A stretch of DNA of 64,000 nucleotides, taken from ECT2AJA-044 sp965262845 (GTDB lineage Bacteria > Bacteroidota > Bacteroidia > Flavobacteriales > ECT2AJA-044). Under the pieces are notes generated by a model that saw only the letters and a list, made by a program, of their open reading frames with translations, made no database searches and was not told the origin of the DNA. The position numbers and the translations under genes were made by a program. The DNA lies in contig CBDHFX010000002.1 in NCBI GenBank assembly GCA_965262845.1, positions 1,054,001-1,118,000 on the forward strand, written 5' to 3'. Positions 24,651 to 34,589 of this stretch are shown piece after piece; positions within the stretch are counted from its first letter, which is position 1, and each line of letters begins with the position of its first letter.

Positions 24651-25283
24651 TCAGCTTGAATTTTGGGTGGAAAGGGCGGCTTTCCATTCGCGAAGACCCA
24701 TCACGGCCAGGTATAGGAAGACCGCGTATTGGAATGCCGTGAGTGCGAGTCCTTTATACAGGTAAAGTGGTATGGAGATCAGGTCTCCGATGATCCACAA
24801 CCACCAGTGCTCAAGATTTTTTCGGGCCATAAAATACATTCCGACGAAGAACAGGGAAGTGGTGGTGGTATCAATGAAAGGAACATCGCTGTCGGTAAAC
24901 CGTACTAACACGAAGGCGAGAGTGATCCATGACGCGATGAGGGATCCAAAGAGCAGCGGGTACTGATCGCGCCGTAGGAGCTGAATCGGCCGTTCCACTG
25001 CTTCCTGCGGCTTTTCGCGCAGCCAGACGTGCCAGCCGTAGATGCTCATGACCATGAAATAGGCGTTGATGCCCATGTCGGCATAGAGTCCGGCGGTAAG
25101 GCAGATGTAAATGTAGAGGGCCGTGGAAATAATGCCGGTAGGGTACACAGCGATCCTAGCCCGTCGCGCGTAGTAGACCGACAGCAGTCCGAACACGACG
25201 GCGATCGCTTCGATGGTGATACTGAAGGCCGAATAATTGCGGTAAGGTCCAATGAAGAGTTCGAGCCAGTCCACCGCGTACAT
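24651..25283 (-). CDS. pnuC: nicotinamide riboside transporter PnuC family
   Basis: A 210-residue multi-pass membrane protein with about seven hydrophobic segments. The C-terminal signature EHWWLWIIGDLISIPLY contains the WxxW-type substrate-binding tryptophans of PnuC transporters, and the end LTAFQYAVFLYLAVMGLREW is typical. PnuC proteins import nicotinamide riboside for NAD synthesis; Bacteroidota relatives can be specific for thiamine (PnuT), which sequence alone does not exclude. Start ATG at 25283, 12 bp from the stop of the upstream T9SS gene. Confidence 0.88.
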   Translation of the reverse strand: MYAVDWLELFIGPYRNYSAFSITIEAIAVVFGLLSVYYARRARIAVYPTGIISTALYIYICLTAGLYADMGINAYFMVMSIYGWHVWLREKPQEAVERPIQLLRRDQYPLLFGSLIASWITLAFVLVRFTDSDVPFIDTTTTSLFFVGMYFMARKNLEHWWLWIIGDLISIPLYLYKGLALTAFQYAVFLYLAVMGLREWKAALSTQNSS

Positions 25284-25295
25284 TTAAAGGCTTTA

Positions 25296-28200
25296 CTATC
25301 GTATGAGCCGAAGTGTGGTCCTCTCTTCTTCAACCGAACCATCAGTATACCAAATCACCACGCGTACGACAAAAACAGTGGTCAGGATCACCGGTTCACC
25401 GTTTACCGTTCCATCCCAGCCGTCATCCGCATCTGTGCCGGTGTACACAAGTCTGCCCCAACGATCGAAGATCTGGTATTTAAAGCGTTGGAAGTCATTG
25501 CCCTGCGGGCGGAAAATATCGTTGACCAGGTCACCATTGGGGGTGAAGGCATTGGGGATGTAGACAGCTCCCTGTAAAAAACAACCTGGTTCGTAGGTAG
25601 CAAAGGTAGAATCAGTATCGCAGTAGTTATTGAGCCATGCGATCAGATAAAGCGGCCTGTCTTCCTGGATCACGGTGTCAAGCGTAGTACCGGGAATCGT
25701 ATCACCGTTGAGGGTCCAGCCACTGCTCCCGGTCGGATCGCTGCTGACATACATGAACCGGGTGGTCGGACAATCCTCCTCTATGTAGATCTCCACCTCG
25801 GGGTATTCGCCAATCCAAAGCATCATGGTATCAGCTGCCGGACAGCCGTTGATATCGATACCGGAGAGATAGTATTCATCACTTTGGTCAAGGGTGATCT
25901 GGTTTCCGGAGAGTCCGCCCGGTTCCACCTGCATGGAAGTCCAGGGCAGCATGCTCAGGTCAAGCGTATAGGAACCGCATTCGTTCATACTGTCAGGCAC
26001 GATATCATCGTATACCTGAAACCAGTCGTGCCAGATACTGTCGCGTTTTATGCAATTGCCAGCTGTGATGGTAACGTGGTACCATCCTTCTGCCAGGAAG
26101 GTAGTCTGAGCCGTTGTATCGCTGGTGCTCCAGAGATAGGACGCAGCACCTTGCGGTGCGGAATGGCTCAGCGGTTCGTTGGGGCACCAGATCGTGGAGT
26201 CGTCGGGTAACTCGAAATCCGAGGCAAAGAGATACATACTATCAATGCAGGTCAATTGTGGATGCGACACCTGTACCGAAATGGTATCGGAAGCGGAGAC
26301 CATTTGAGAATAAACCGGACCTGTGGATCCGTCACCCCACGTGATTTGATAATCAGGGCCATAGATATTGGTAAGATCTATACGTAAACTGTCGTTAAAG
26401 CACAAGGCAATATCGGTCTGCAGCAGTGGTTCGGAAATTCGTTCAACCCATATGGAATCGTATCCGAGACAAGCGGAGGCGCTGCTGGAGGTCTCCACCG
26501 AGTACCATCCGCCTGCATTGAGTATGATGGATTGCGTAGTATCTCCGGTATTCCAAAGGTAGCTTAAATACCCGGAGCCGGCATTCAGGGTGAGCAGATG
26601 GTCCCAGCAAATGAAGGCGGAATCCAGGAAAGGATCAAAGAGCTCGTTGAGTACATTAACCGTGATGGAGTCTTCACAGCTAACACCACCGAAATCGGCC
26701 GTGTATGTAAAAGTGATGGTATCCAGAATAGCCGTATCAAAGGTGGTGGCTGTGGCACCATTGGACCACATAAATGCGGGCGGGCAAAGACTGGTGCTAC
26801 TGCTACTATTGGTACGGATGATGACATTGTCCAGGGCCCAGCTTTCATCGCACAGCAAACCGGATGCAGCATCAATGAGCTCTCCATACCATTTCACGGA
26901 AGCATCGCAGGCAGAATGCGGCAATATGAACTGCATCTGGTATATGGTGGTCGTGGCACCGGAGGCACAACGCGGGGGAAGTCCGGTATGCAGTGCATTG
27001 GTCATGGCCGGATGATTGATCTGGAAGTCGTCCGGGTAACTTTGCAGCGTTCCGGCAGTGTTGGAAAAGGTCGTATGGATCTCCGACGTTCCATCAACCT
27101 GCATGCCCCAGAGATCGGGTCCATCGGCCGGGCCATTCCCATCCCAGTCATCGAAAATGTAAAGGGTAAATTCCACCACAAGCTCGTCATGCTCAGGCAA
27201 ACCGGTGAGGTTCCATTCAACGGTATCGTTCCTGAAAGGTCCGGCCATTTGTTCATACAAATAGCTTGTGGTATCTGGCAGCGACCATCCGGCCGGGAGG
27301 CCGCTATCAAAATCGGCCCAATGGACCGCAAAGGGAGGGTTGGCACTCAATGTGACGATATCATTATAACAGACCTGCTGGTTGCTCGCCTGCAGGTTAA
27401 GTTCGGCCACATACAGTTGGAGGCTGTCGATGGCAGTGCAACCGGAAATAGGATCAGTAGCCGTAACGTAATAGGTTCCGGGTTGACTCAGATAGCGGAG
27501 GGCGCTGGCGGAGCCATCGGACCACAGCAGATTGGGAAAGCCGGTAAGGTCAGCCAGTACGGAATCACCCTCGCAGATGATCTCGACAGGTGGCAGCGGA
27601 TCAAATGAACTAAAGGCCAATATCGTCAATGTATCGTGCCGTTCCGTTCCGCAGCTATCGGTCCGGATAATCGTGTAGGTGGTGGTTTGAGGCGGGCTGA
27701 GTATTGGAGCGGCAGTGGCGGTATCGGATACCCCGATGGCCGGACTCCAGTAGTACGATTGGATGTTGGGAGCTGTATAATTTGGCTGGATTGTCCCGTT
27801 GCACCACTGAATGGTGTCGTTGGTGAAATTGGCCGCATATTTTTTGCAGAACCGAAAAGTCGCTGTCAGTGCGCCTGTTGCAGCCGTTGCCCCCCACTGC
27901 ACCTGAGTAGTTCCCAGCAGGGTCAGCAAGTCAACGGTCCTGCTCAGACGCAGGTTACAGTCAAAATAAAAGTCCAGCGTTTGAGTAGATGGATACCAAT
28001 ATAATTGTACTTGATAAAAATTTTGGTTCTCAACGTTTCCAAACGAGGGTAAACAACTTACAGGCGCGCTAAGGGAGGGGGAAGCCGTGTGGATCACCGA
28101 TCCGTTCGTGAGGTAGGCAACGTGATCGTAAACAGGATCGTTTACCGTTCCCCCATTCTGATAAACATCGATCTCCACGGCAAAAGCATTGGACAGACTC

Positions 28201-28502
28201 CCATAGCCGAGGTTTTGCCCAACCAGGCCGATTGAATTTCCGGGATTGTTCATTAAGGCGATGGTCATACCATCGGCACCGCTGTTATTTGCTCCCAGAG
28301 TAACTTCTCCGTCAATGACAAAAGGCCGGGTCAGGTCAAGCGTATCTTCGAACCACACGGCTCCGCCCTGGTTCGATCCGTTTGTCGTGAGCGTATAACA
28401 GCCCTGCGCATCAAGATAAGCGGTACCGACCGTAGTTGGTTGCCCGGCCGCCAGGCTACTCAGTAAAAGGAGCAGAAAAGAGAGCCGACATTGCATGCCC
28501 AA
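25296..28502 (-). CDS. large secreted L-type-lectin / Ig-like protein with T9SS type B domain
   Basis: A 1068-residue surface protein. A signal peptide (LSFLLLLLSSLAAGQ) is followed by a bacterial L-type lectin domain at about residues 25-215, with the markers GSNQGGAVWFED, NNSGADGMTIAL and AFAVEIDVY. The middle has repeated PKD/Ig-like units, each with CxGD/CxND motifs and 'LWSDGS', 'FMWSNG', 'YLWNTGDTTQS' tryptophan turns. The C-terminal T9SS type B domain starts at IPNAFTPNGDLVNDIF and includes IFDRWGRLVY. Likely a cell-surface adhesin or carbohydrate-binding protein. The ATG at 28502 or the one at 28496 may be used. Confidence 0.88.
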   Translation of the reverse strand: MGMQCRLSFLLLLLSSLAAGQPTTVGTAYLDAQGCYTLTTNGSNQGGAVWFEDTLDLTRPFVIDGEVTLGANNSGADGMTIALMNNPGNSIGLVGQNLGYGSLSNAFAVEIDVYQNGGTVNDPVYDHVAYLTNGSVIHTASPSLSAPVSCLPSFGNVENQNFYQVQLYWYPSTQTLDFYFDCNLRLSRTVDLLTLLGTTQVQWGATAATGALTATFRFCKKYAANFTNDTIQWCNGTIQPNYTAPNIQSYYWSPAIGVSDTATAAPILSPPQTTTYTIIRTDSCGTERHDTLTILAFSSFDPLPPVEIICEGDSVLADLTGFPNLLWSDGSASALRYLSQPGTYYVTATDPISGCTAIDSLQLYVAELNLQASNQQVCYNDIVTLSANPPFAVHWADFDSGLPAGWSLPDTTSYLYEQMAGPFRNDTVEWNLTGLPEHDELVVEFTLYIFDDWDGNGPADGPDLWGMQVDGTSEIHTTFSNTAGTLQSYPDDFQINHPAMTNALHTGLPPRCASGATTTIYQMQFILPHSACDASVKWYGELIDAASGLLCDESWALDNVIIRTNSSSSTSLCPPAFMWSNGATATTFDTAILDTITFTYTADFGGVSCEDSITVNVLNELFDPFLDSAFICWDHLLTLNAGSGYLSYLWNTGDTTQSIILNAGGWYSVETSSSASACLGYDSIWVERISEPLLQTDIALCFNDSLRIDLTNIYGPDYQITWGDGSTGPVYSQMVSASDTISVQVSHPQLTCIDSMYLFASDFELPDDSTIWCPNEPLSHSAPQGAASYLWSTSDTTAQTTFLAEGWYHVTITAGNCIKRDSIWHDWFQVYDDIVPDSMNECGSYTLDLSMLPWTSMQVEPGGLSGNQITLDQSDEYYLSGIDINGCPAADTMMLWIGEYPEVEIYIEEDCPTTRFMYVSSDPTGSSGWTLNGDTIPGTTLDTVIQEDRPLYLIAWLNNYCDTDSTFATYEPGCFLQGAVYIPNAFTPNGDLVNDIFRPQGNDFQRFKYQIFDRWGRLVYTGTDADDGWDGTVNGEPVILTTVFVVRVVIWYTDGSVEEERTTLRLIR

Positions 28503-28655
28503 AAATAATGCTTAAATTCGTAACTCCATGACGGTAACTAAAAACTATTTCATGCCAATCAGTCCGTGCATGAAATATATTAACCTGTGGCCTAATACTG
28601 TGATCGCATTGCCCGGAAATTCGTAGATTGCAGAGGTTTACCAATTGACAGCCAA

Positions 28656-29951
28656 ATGAAAAGAACGTTATTTATTTCAATCGCCTTCACAGCCGGACCG
28701 TTCCTGCAAGCACAGGTTTACACTCAAACCTACACCGGTGGGAACATCAATGGCGTATCACAAGTGCAAACCAGCACCAGTCAGGTATCGCCCTGCCCGG
28801 GGATCATAACCTTCACCGGGATCCCAGCCGGAGTAAACGTAGACTCCGTGATCGTAACCTATGATTTTTTTAGCACTCTTGCCGGATTTCAGAGTCCCGC
28901 GGAGCAGCGTTCCTATATCAATTGCACAACCACCGGCATGTCTGAGGCGAGTTTAGCCCTTGCCCCACCCGCTGGTCCGGGAGTAACGACCGTGACCTAC
29001 ACACGAACCCTCCTTCTGGCAAACGGGCCTGTCACCGGCAACCTCACTTTTGAGCTGCATGCCGGTACTACGGCTTTGATCCCGGGATCGTGTACCGGTT
29101 CGGGTCATTGGGTAGTGAATAATACCTGGGTCATTACCGTGTACACGAGTGGATCGGCTGACTGCCCGAAACCGACAAACCTCAGTGCGAACCCGGCTAC
29201 GAACAGCATTGACTTTGACTGGACTCCGGGTGGGTCTGAAACAGATTGGGAGTACCGGGCCGGGCCGGAAGGGACCGCTCTTGCCAATATGGCCGGCATG
29301 GTGGTCTCCAGCCATCCGGTTACAATCGGAAACCTGGATTCAGCCAGTACCTACGACTTTTATGTTCGGGCCATCTGTGGTCCTGACGACAGCAGTCAAT
29401 GGGCCGGTCCCCTCACAACCATGACCGACACCCCGGTATGTGTAGCACCGACAAACGGACAAATTAGCGGAATCACTGAAACCGAAGCTACGGTCGAATG
29501 GCAGGAAAATGGCTATGCGATTGATTGGGAACTCGAATATGGCTTCCAGGGCTTCACATTGGGATCGGGTACCTTCGTTGGAGGAGCACAGAGTAATCCG
29601 TGGCTGCTCCAGGGGCTAACGCCCGATACGGCCTATGAAGTATATGTTCGCAGCAACTGCGGACTTAATATGTCGGACTGGCTGGGACCGTTGGGATTCA
29701 GCACAATTCTGTCCACGGAACTGCAGAAGGAGAAATCCGGATTTCGCCTCTATCCGAATCCAGTCGTCAACCACCTCCATATCGAAACCAATAAAGCCAC
29801 GGAGTATTCGATATATGACCCTGCGGGTCAATGTGTAACCAGTGGCCATTTGGCCGCAGGCCAAAATAAGATCATCCTGACCGATCTTGCGAACGGATGT
29901 TATGTATTCCGTAGTGGTGTTGTTGCGGAATTGATCTATATTCAAAAATAA
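28656..29951 (+). CDS. secreted fibronectin type III protein with T9SS type A domain
   Basis: A 431-residue exported protein. A signal peptide ending FLQAQ is followed by a beta-rich N-terminal region, then two fibronectin type III domains at about residues 168-258 and 262-350 (CPKPTNLSA...YVRAIC and CVAPTNGQI...YVRSNC), and a type A T9SS sorting domain starting at RLYPNPVVNHLHIE. Probably a surface or secreted adhesive protein. It is the last core gene before the accessory island; divergent from the lectin gene. Confidence 0.87.
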   Translation: MKRTLFISIAFTAGPFLQAQVYTQTYTGGNINGVSQVQTSTSQVSPCPGIITFTGIPAGVNVDSVIVTYDFFSTLAGFQSPAEQRSYINCTTTGMSEASLALAPPAGPGVTTVTYTRTLLLANGPVTGNLTFELHAGTTALIPGSCTGSGHWVVNNTWVITVYTSGSADCPKPTNLSANPATNSIDFDWTPGGSETDWEYRAGPEGTALANMAGMVVSSHPVTIGNLDSASTYDFYVRAICGPDDSSQWAGPLTTMTDTPVCVAPTNGQISGITETEATVEWQENGYAIDWELEYGFQGFTLGSGTFVGGAQSNPWLLQGLTPDTAYEVYVRSNCGLNMSDWLGPLGFSTILSTELQKEKSGFRLYPNPVVNHLHIETNKATEYSIYDPAGQCVTSGHLAAGQNKIILTDLANGCYVFRSGVVAELIYIQK

Positions 29952-29973
29952 GAAGCTAAATCCGGAGAGGTAT

Positions 29974-29993
29974 ATCAAACAGTTGTTGTTTGT
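29974..29993 (-). repeat. IS-end-like 20-mer, left copy
   Basis: ATCAAACAGTTGTTGTTTGT here and ATTAAACAGTTGTTATTTGT at 37516-37535 differ at two positions. The second copy ends an IS1595-type transposase remnant, so this one is probably a lone IS terminus at the island's left border. Confidence 0.5.
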
Positions 29994-30149
29994 GATTGTC
30001 TTTAGCCGCCCTACGGGCGGATCGGCGAAGCCGTAGTTAGTTGTTTTTGGCAAATCGTCGGCATTCTATTTGAAACATAGGTGTTCCTTAATGATATGAT
30101 CAGAGTATTTTAATAAAACATTGACATACAAGTTTTTATACAGCATTAA

Positions 30150-30181
30150 CTACAGAGTTAGCTCTGTAGCTAGCTCTGTAG
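30150..30181. promoter_or_regulatory. inverted-repeat cluster upstream of the R-M gene
   Basis: CTACAGAG-TTAG-CTCTGTAG (30150-30169) is a perfect 8-bp inverted repeat, followed by a third half-site CTCTGTAG at 30174-30181. The spacing suggests dimer binding, either by an R-M controller-type repressor or as a recombination site. Its role is unproven. Confidence 0.45.
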
Positions 30182-30358
30182 TTTTACATTCATAACGAAA
30201 GAGAAACAGGCAGATAAAAACGCCTCTTTATTATTCGAACAGCCGTGTTGGAACTTATGGGGGACACCTGCCTAAAGTAACATCCGCTTTATGGGTCGGG
30301 TTATGCTAAGCAACCCTTTTTACCATTCCGGTCCATGCCATTTTCGCCTGAATATACG

Positions 30359-30366
30359 TACCTTTG
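30359..30366 (+). promoter_or_regulatory. -7 promoter box of the type IIG R-M gene
   Basis: TACCTTTG matches TAnnTTTG exactly, 23 bp upstream of the ATG at 30390. It supports starting the R-M protein at 30390, because the upstream in-frame codons would precede the transcription start. Confidence 0.58.
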
Positions 30367-30389
30367 ACCAGCTTAGGAACGTCCAGCCT

Positions 30390-33300
30390 ATGCCCGGCCA
30401 ATTATTCACTCATTACTTCCTCACTGACGGCATCAAGGCCACGCCCGAATGGCAGGCGTCTCCTGATCAGCCAGAAGTATTTACCGCGTTCCGGGACGAC
30501 GTATATCAAAGGTACGAGGCGCTTAGTCGTTCCCAGGCTCCCAACGAAGCCACCACTGAACAGGAGCTGATCCGTCCGGTTTTGGAATTGCTGGGATGGG
30601 TTGACTACCTACCGCAGCAGGGTGTGGCACGCAATGAAGACATCCCGGATCATCTGCTTTTTGCCGATGCCAGCGCCAAGCAGCAGGCTAGCGCAAAAAA
30701 GAAGCCTGCCGATCGCTACCGGGACGCGTTGGTGGTGCAGGAAAGTAAGCGCTTTGGCCTCGCTTTGGATACCCATGATAAGGACAATAGGATCAGGTCT
30801 GGCACCCCGCATAGGCAGATCCTCAGGTACCTCTCAACGGCCGAAATCGCTTCGGATAGCCGCATTCGCTGGGGCATTCTCACCAATGGAAGCGTGTGGC
30901 GGCTGTACAACTACCGCGCCCGGCCACGCGACAGCGGTTATTTTGAAGCCGACTTAGCAGACCTGCTGAAGTCCGGTAATGAAGATGCGCTGCGTGTTTT
31001 TTATTTGCTGTTCCGCCGTGAATCCTTTGTGCACCAAAAAGGCGCTACGGCCACCTTCCTTGAAAGGGCGCTGGCCGAAGGAAAACGCTATGAGGAACAG
31101 GTGGCTGAAGACTTATCCCAGGTAGTGTTTGGTCGGGTTTTTCCCGATCTGGTGGATGCCCTGGCAACGCATTCGAAAAAAAGCCTGAGCGAGAGCCGGG
31201 ATGCAGCCCTCATTTTTTTGTATCGCCTGCTGTTTGTGCTCTATGCCGAGGACCGGGGGTTGCTGCCGGTTAACGACTTGCGGTACGACGATTATGGTTT
31301 GCGCAAGCGCGTACGGGATGATATTGCCGGGAGAATGGACGAAGGGGATGTGTATTCCGCCCAAGCCTCTCAGTACTACGATCACCTGACCACTTTATTC
31401 AGGTTGATCAACGAGGGCGATGCATCCATAGGACTGCCTCCGTACAATGGTGGATTGTTTGCCATGGATGATGCACCCCTTTTGAACGAAGTGCGTTTGC
31501 CGGATGCAGTGCTGGCGCCTGTTATCTATGACCTAAGCCATACCGAAGATGCCAGTGGCAAATACCGCTTTGTCAACTACCGCGATATGTCGGTACAGCA
31601 GCTGGGCTCCATTTATGAGCGACTGCTGGAGCAGGAGCCGGTACGTGCCAAAAACGGTACGCTTACCATCCGCCCCAATACATATGCCCGCAGGAACAGC
31701 GGTAGCTTCTATACCTCGCAGGATCTGGTTGACCTGATCATGGAACAAACCCTGAAGCCACTGATCAGTGAGCGACGGAAGGCCTTTGAGGAAAAGGCAG
31801 AGGCACTCAGGAGCAACCGCCGGTCCAAAGAGAAACGGCAGCAGGAACTGGAGCAGCTTGATCCGGCGGTAGCCGTTCTGGACCTTAAGGTGCTGGACCC
31901 GGCGATGGGTAGCGGACACTTTCTGGTTACGGCAGTTGACTTTTTGTCAGACCATGTGGCCGATCTGATCGAATACGTTCCCATGGTGCCAGACTGGCTC
32001 AACGGAGAGTATGTATCGCCGCTGGTAGAGCGCGTGGCAGCCATCCGGGAGGCCATTACCGGACAGGCTGCTGCATCGAACTGGGTGTTGGACCAGGCAC
32101 AGCTGACTGATCAGGCCATTATCCGCCGCATGGTGCTTAAGCGATGCATCTATGGGGTTGATAAGAATCCGTTGACTGTAGAGCTGGCCAGGGTATCACT
32201 GTGGCTGCACAGCTTTACGGTGGGCGCTCCCCTGTCTTTTCTGGATCACCACCTGCGCTGTGGAGATTCCCTGCTGGGTCTGCGGGTGGCGGATGCCACT
32301 GAAGAGCTGCGCGAGCTTGGTGGAGTGTTTGCCAGCAGTGCCCTTGCCGGAGCGGAGGCAGCCACCCGGGGCATGCAGCGCATTGAGGAAATAGCCGATG
32401 TGGACGTTGCGGAGGTACAGGAATCGGCTGCGCTGTTCAGCGAGGTGGAGGAGACGACTGCCGATTTGCGCAGTCTGCTTGACTTTTTCTGTGGCTGGCA
32501 TTGGCTCACGGCCGGGATGAAAAAGAAGGAACGCGATGAGTTTAAGGGGCCACTGGTTGCGACGCTCGGTCAGCATACGGCGATGGCATACGAGCTTTTG
32601 GCGCGCGGGCCTGAGGCAATGGGGGTTGCCGATGACAAGCGGTTTGCCGGGTTGTGGCACGAGGCGCGGACCATTGCCAACCGCGAAGGTTTTCTGCACT
32701 GGGAAGTGACCTTTCCGGGAGTATGGCATCGCTGGCAGGAGAGCTGTCCGGAAGGAGGCTTTGATGCGGTGATCGGCAATCCGCCCTGGGACCGGATCAA
32801 GCTGCAGGAAGTTGAGTGGTTCGCTACCCGTTCACCTGAGCTGGCACGATCTGCTACGGCCGCAGCGAGGCGTCAGGCCATTCAGCAGTTACGGGATCAG
32901 GGGGCGGCACTGGCAGCTGAGTTTGACGAGGCCAAAGCCCAGGCTGAGGCCCTGGGCAGGGTGGTTCGTTCCTGTAGAGATTATCCACTTCTGGGTGGTG
33001 GCGACATCAATCTGTATTCCTTGTTTGTTGAACGGTCAATGAGCCTGATCAAACCGGATGGGGTGGTAGGTTTGCTGACGCCATCGGGAATTTATGCCGA
33101 CAAGACCGCTGCCCCGTTCTTTCAGTCGTTTTCGACCACAGGCCGGGTAGGTGGTGTGTTTGACTTTGAGAACAAAAAGATCTTCTTCAAGGATGTTCAC
33201 GCTTCGTTTAAATTCTGTGCTATTATTCTGGGTGGTGAACAGCGACAGTTCAACCAGACGCTGTGTGCTTTTTTCCTGCACGATACCAAAACCATAGAGG

Positions 33301-34397
33301 ATCCGGACCGCTGCTTTCCCCTGACGCCGGATGACTTTGCCCGGGTGAACCCGAATACCGGCACTGCGCCCATCTTTCGTAGTCGGAGGGATGCTGAGAT
33401 CACGAGCCGCATCTACGGGCAGCATCCGGTGCTGGTAGATCGCTCCAAAGGAGGAGAACACAAGGTATGGCCGGTGAAGTACACGACGATGTTCCACATG
33501 ACCAACGATTCCCACTTGTTTCGCACGGCAGCGGAGCTTGAACGGGAGGGGTTCTACCCTGTTCAAGGCAATCGCTGGAAAAGGGGGCAGGAACGGTATT
33601 TACCACTGTATCAGGGCCGAATGATATGGCATTTTGATCATCGGGCCAATTCGGTGCGTGTTAATCCGGAAAACACGCACAATCCGTACCTCAGCGAACC
33701 ATTGAGCAAAGCTCAGCATGCAGACCCGGCCTTTCTTCCACGGACGCAGTACTGGGTTCCGGCAGCAGAAGTGGAGTCGGTATTGCCTCAGGAAAGGGGC
33801 TGGACCCTGGGCTTCCGCGATATTGCCAGACCAACAGATGCAAGGACAATGATCGCAGCTGTTGTTCCCTGGGCGGGCTATGGAAACTCTATTCCTCTGA
33901 TTGTTAGTAAGGACTCCTTGTCTACTCCCCATCTCATAGCGAATCTGAACGCTATGTTTGTGGATTTCGTTGCAAGACAAAAAGCTCAGGGTACTCATCT
34001 CAACTGGTTCATCGTTGAACAACTTCCGGTCATTGCCCCTGACGGTTACGACCGCACCTTCGGCGCGAGGACTGCCCGCGATCTCGTCCGCGATCATGTG
34101 CTTCGCCTCACCTACACCGCGCACGACCTGGCTCCATTCGCCCGCGACCTAGGCTATAATGGCCCGCCCTTCATCTGGGACGAAGAGGAACGTCGCCACC
34201 TCCGCGCCCGCCTTGACGCGCTCTATTTTCACCTCTACGGACTGGATCGGGACGACGCGGCCTATGTGCTCAGCACCTTCCCCATCGTGCGCAAGCAGGA
34301 CGAAGCAGAATTTGGCTCATACCGCACCCGCGACCTCATCCTCGCTTACATGAACGCCCTGGCCGCCGGGGATACAGAAACAGTGGTAGTGGTGTAG
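30390..34397 (+). CDS. type IIG restriction endonuclease-methyltransferase
   Basis: A 1335-residue single-chain restriction-modification enzyme, Eco57I-like. The N-terminal nuclease has a PD-(D/E)XK pattern in RYRDALVVQESKR at about residues 105-118. The adenine methyltransferase has motif I DPAMGSGHF near 504 and motif IV IGNPPWD near 794, with TaqI/Eco57I-style target recognition in the last 350 residues. It should cut unmodified DNA and methylate adenine at its own site, protecting against phage. I start at 30390, where homology with the remnant at 47095 begins. The last 185 bp are duplicated at 36057-36252; the intact gene ends in a run of valines, where the duplicate ends VAEMRAR. Confidence 0.87.
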   Translation: MPGQLFTHYFLTDGIKATPEWQASPDQPEVFTAFRDDVYQRYEALSRSQAPNEATTEQELIRPVLELLGWVDYLPQQGVARNEDIPDHLLFADASAKQQASAKKKPADRYRDALVVQESKRFGLALDTHDKDNRIRSGTPHRQILRYLSTAEIASDSRIRWGILTNGSVWRLYNYRARPRDSGYFEADLADLLKSGNEDALRVFYLLFRRESFVHQKGATATFLERALAEGKRYEEQVAEDLSQVVFGRVFPDLVDALATHSKKSLSESRDAALIFLYRLLFVLYAEDRGLLPVNDLRYDDYGLRKRVRDDIAGRMDEGDVYSAQASQYYDHLTTLFRLINEGDASIGLPPYNGGLFAMDDAPLLNEVRLPDAVLAPVIYDLSHTEDASGKYRFVNYRDMSVQQLGSIYERLLEQEPVRAKNGTLTIRPNTYARRNSGSFYTSQDLVDLIMEQTLKPLISERRKAFEEKAEALRSNRRSKEKRQQELEQLDPAVAVLDLKVLDPAMGSGHFLVTAVDFLSDHVADLIEYVPMVPDWLNGEYVSPLVERVAAIREAITGQAAASNWVLDQAQLTDQAIIRRMVLKRCIYGVDKNPLTVELARVSLWLHSFTVGAPLSFLDHHLRCGDSLLGLRVADATEELRELGGVFASSALAGAEAATRGMQRIEEIADVDVAEVQESAALFSEVEETTADLRSLLDFFCGWHWLTAGMKKKERDEFKGPLVATLGQHTAMAYELLARGPEAMGVADDKRFAGLWHEARTIANREGFLHWEVTFPGVWHRWQESCPEGGFDAVIGNPPWDRIKLQEVEWFATRSPELARSATAAARRQAIQQLRDQGAALAAEFDEAKAQAEALGRVVRSCRDYPLLGGGDINLYSLFVERSMSLIKPDGVVGLLTPSGIYADKTAAPFFQSFSTTGRVGGVFDFENKKIFFKDVHASFKFCAIILGGEQRQFNQTLCAFFLHDTKTIEDPDRCFPLTPDDFARVNPNTGTAPIFRSRRDAEITSRIYGQHPVLVDRSKGGEHKVWPVKYTTMFHMTNDSHLFRTAAELEREGFYPVQGNRWKRGQERYLPLYQGRMIWHFDHRANSVRVNPENTHNPYLSEPLSKAQHADPAFLPRTQYWVPAAEVESVLPQERGWTLGFRDIARPTDARTMIAAVVPWAGYGNSIPLIVSKDSLSTPHLIANLNAMFVDFVARQKAQGTHLNWFIVEQLPVIAPDGYDRTFGARTARDLVRDHVLRLTYTAHDLAPFARDLGYNGPPFIWDEEERRHLRARLDALYFHLYGLDRDDAAYVLSTFPIVRKQDEAEFGSYRTRDLILAYMNALAAGDTETVVVV

Positions 34398-34589
34398 AAA
34401 TACATCATTTGACAAAATGACAATCCAGACTATAAAACGGGATCAACTATGTTAAGGCCACAGCTCCATGATCCGCTCGTTCAGCCCCTGATATATCAGA
34501 AATTATAGCATGACAAGGGCAATGCCTTCACCCAGTACCCTCCAGATAAGCGAGCACCGTTTCTTCGACAACGGATTCAGTATGGGAGT

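Larger units (their letters stand above)
29952..30389. other. left flank of the accessory island, no protein gene
   Basis: This stretch holds a CCGCCC-TAC-GGGCGG hairpin at 30006-30020, an IS-end-like 20-mer, an inverted-repeat cluster at 30150-30181, and the promoter of the R-M gene. The R-M reading frame is open through 30291-30389, but homology and promoter position argue that this part is not translated. A TTGACA at 30121 has no good partner box. Confidence 0.5.

Noticed and set aside
26598..27608. 336-residue + strand frame opposite the lectin T9SS gene
   Set aside because: Low-complexity shadow of the real minus-strand gene, which has a signal peptide and T9SS domain.
30291..30389. N-terminal extension of the type IIG R-M protein
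   Set aside because: The frame is open, but a perfect -7 box at 30359-30366 lies inside it, and the duplicated 5' fragment at the island's other end matches only from 30394.
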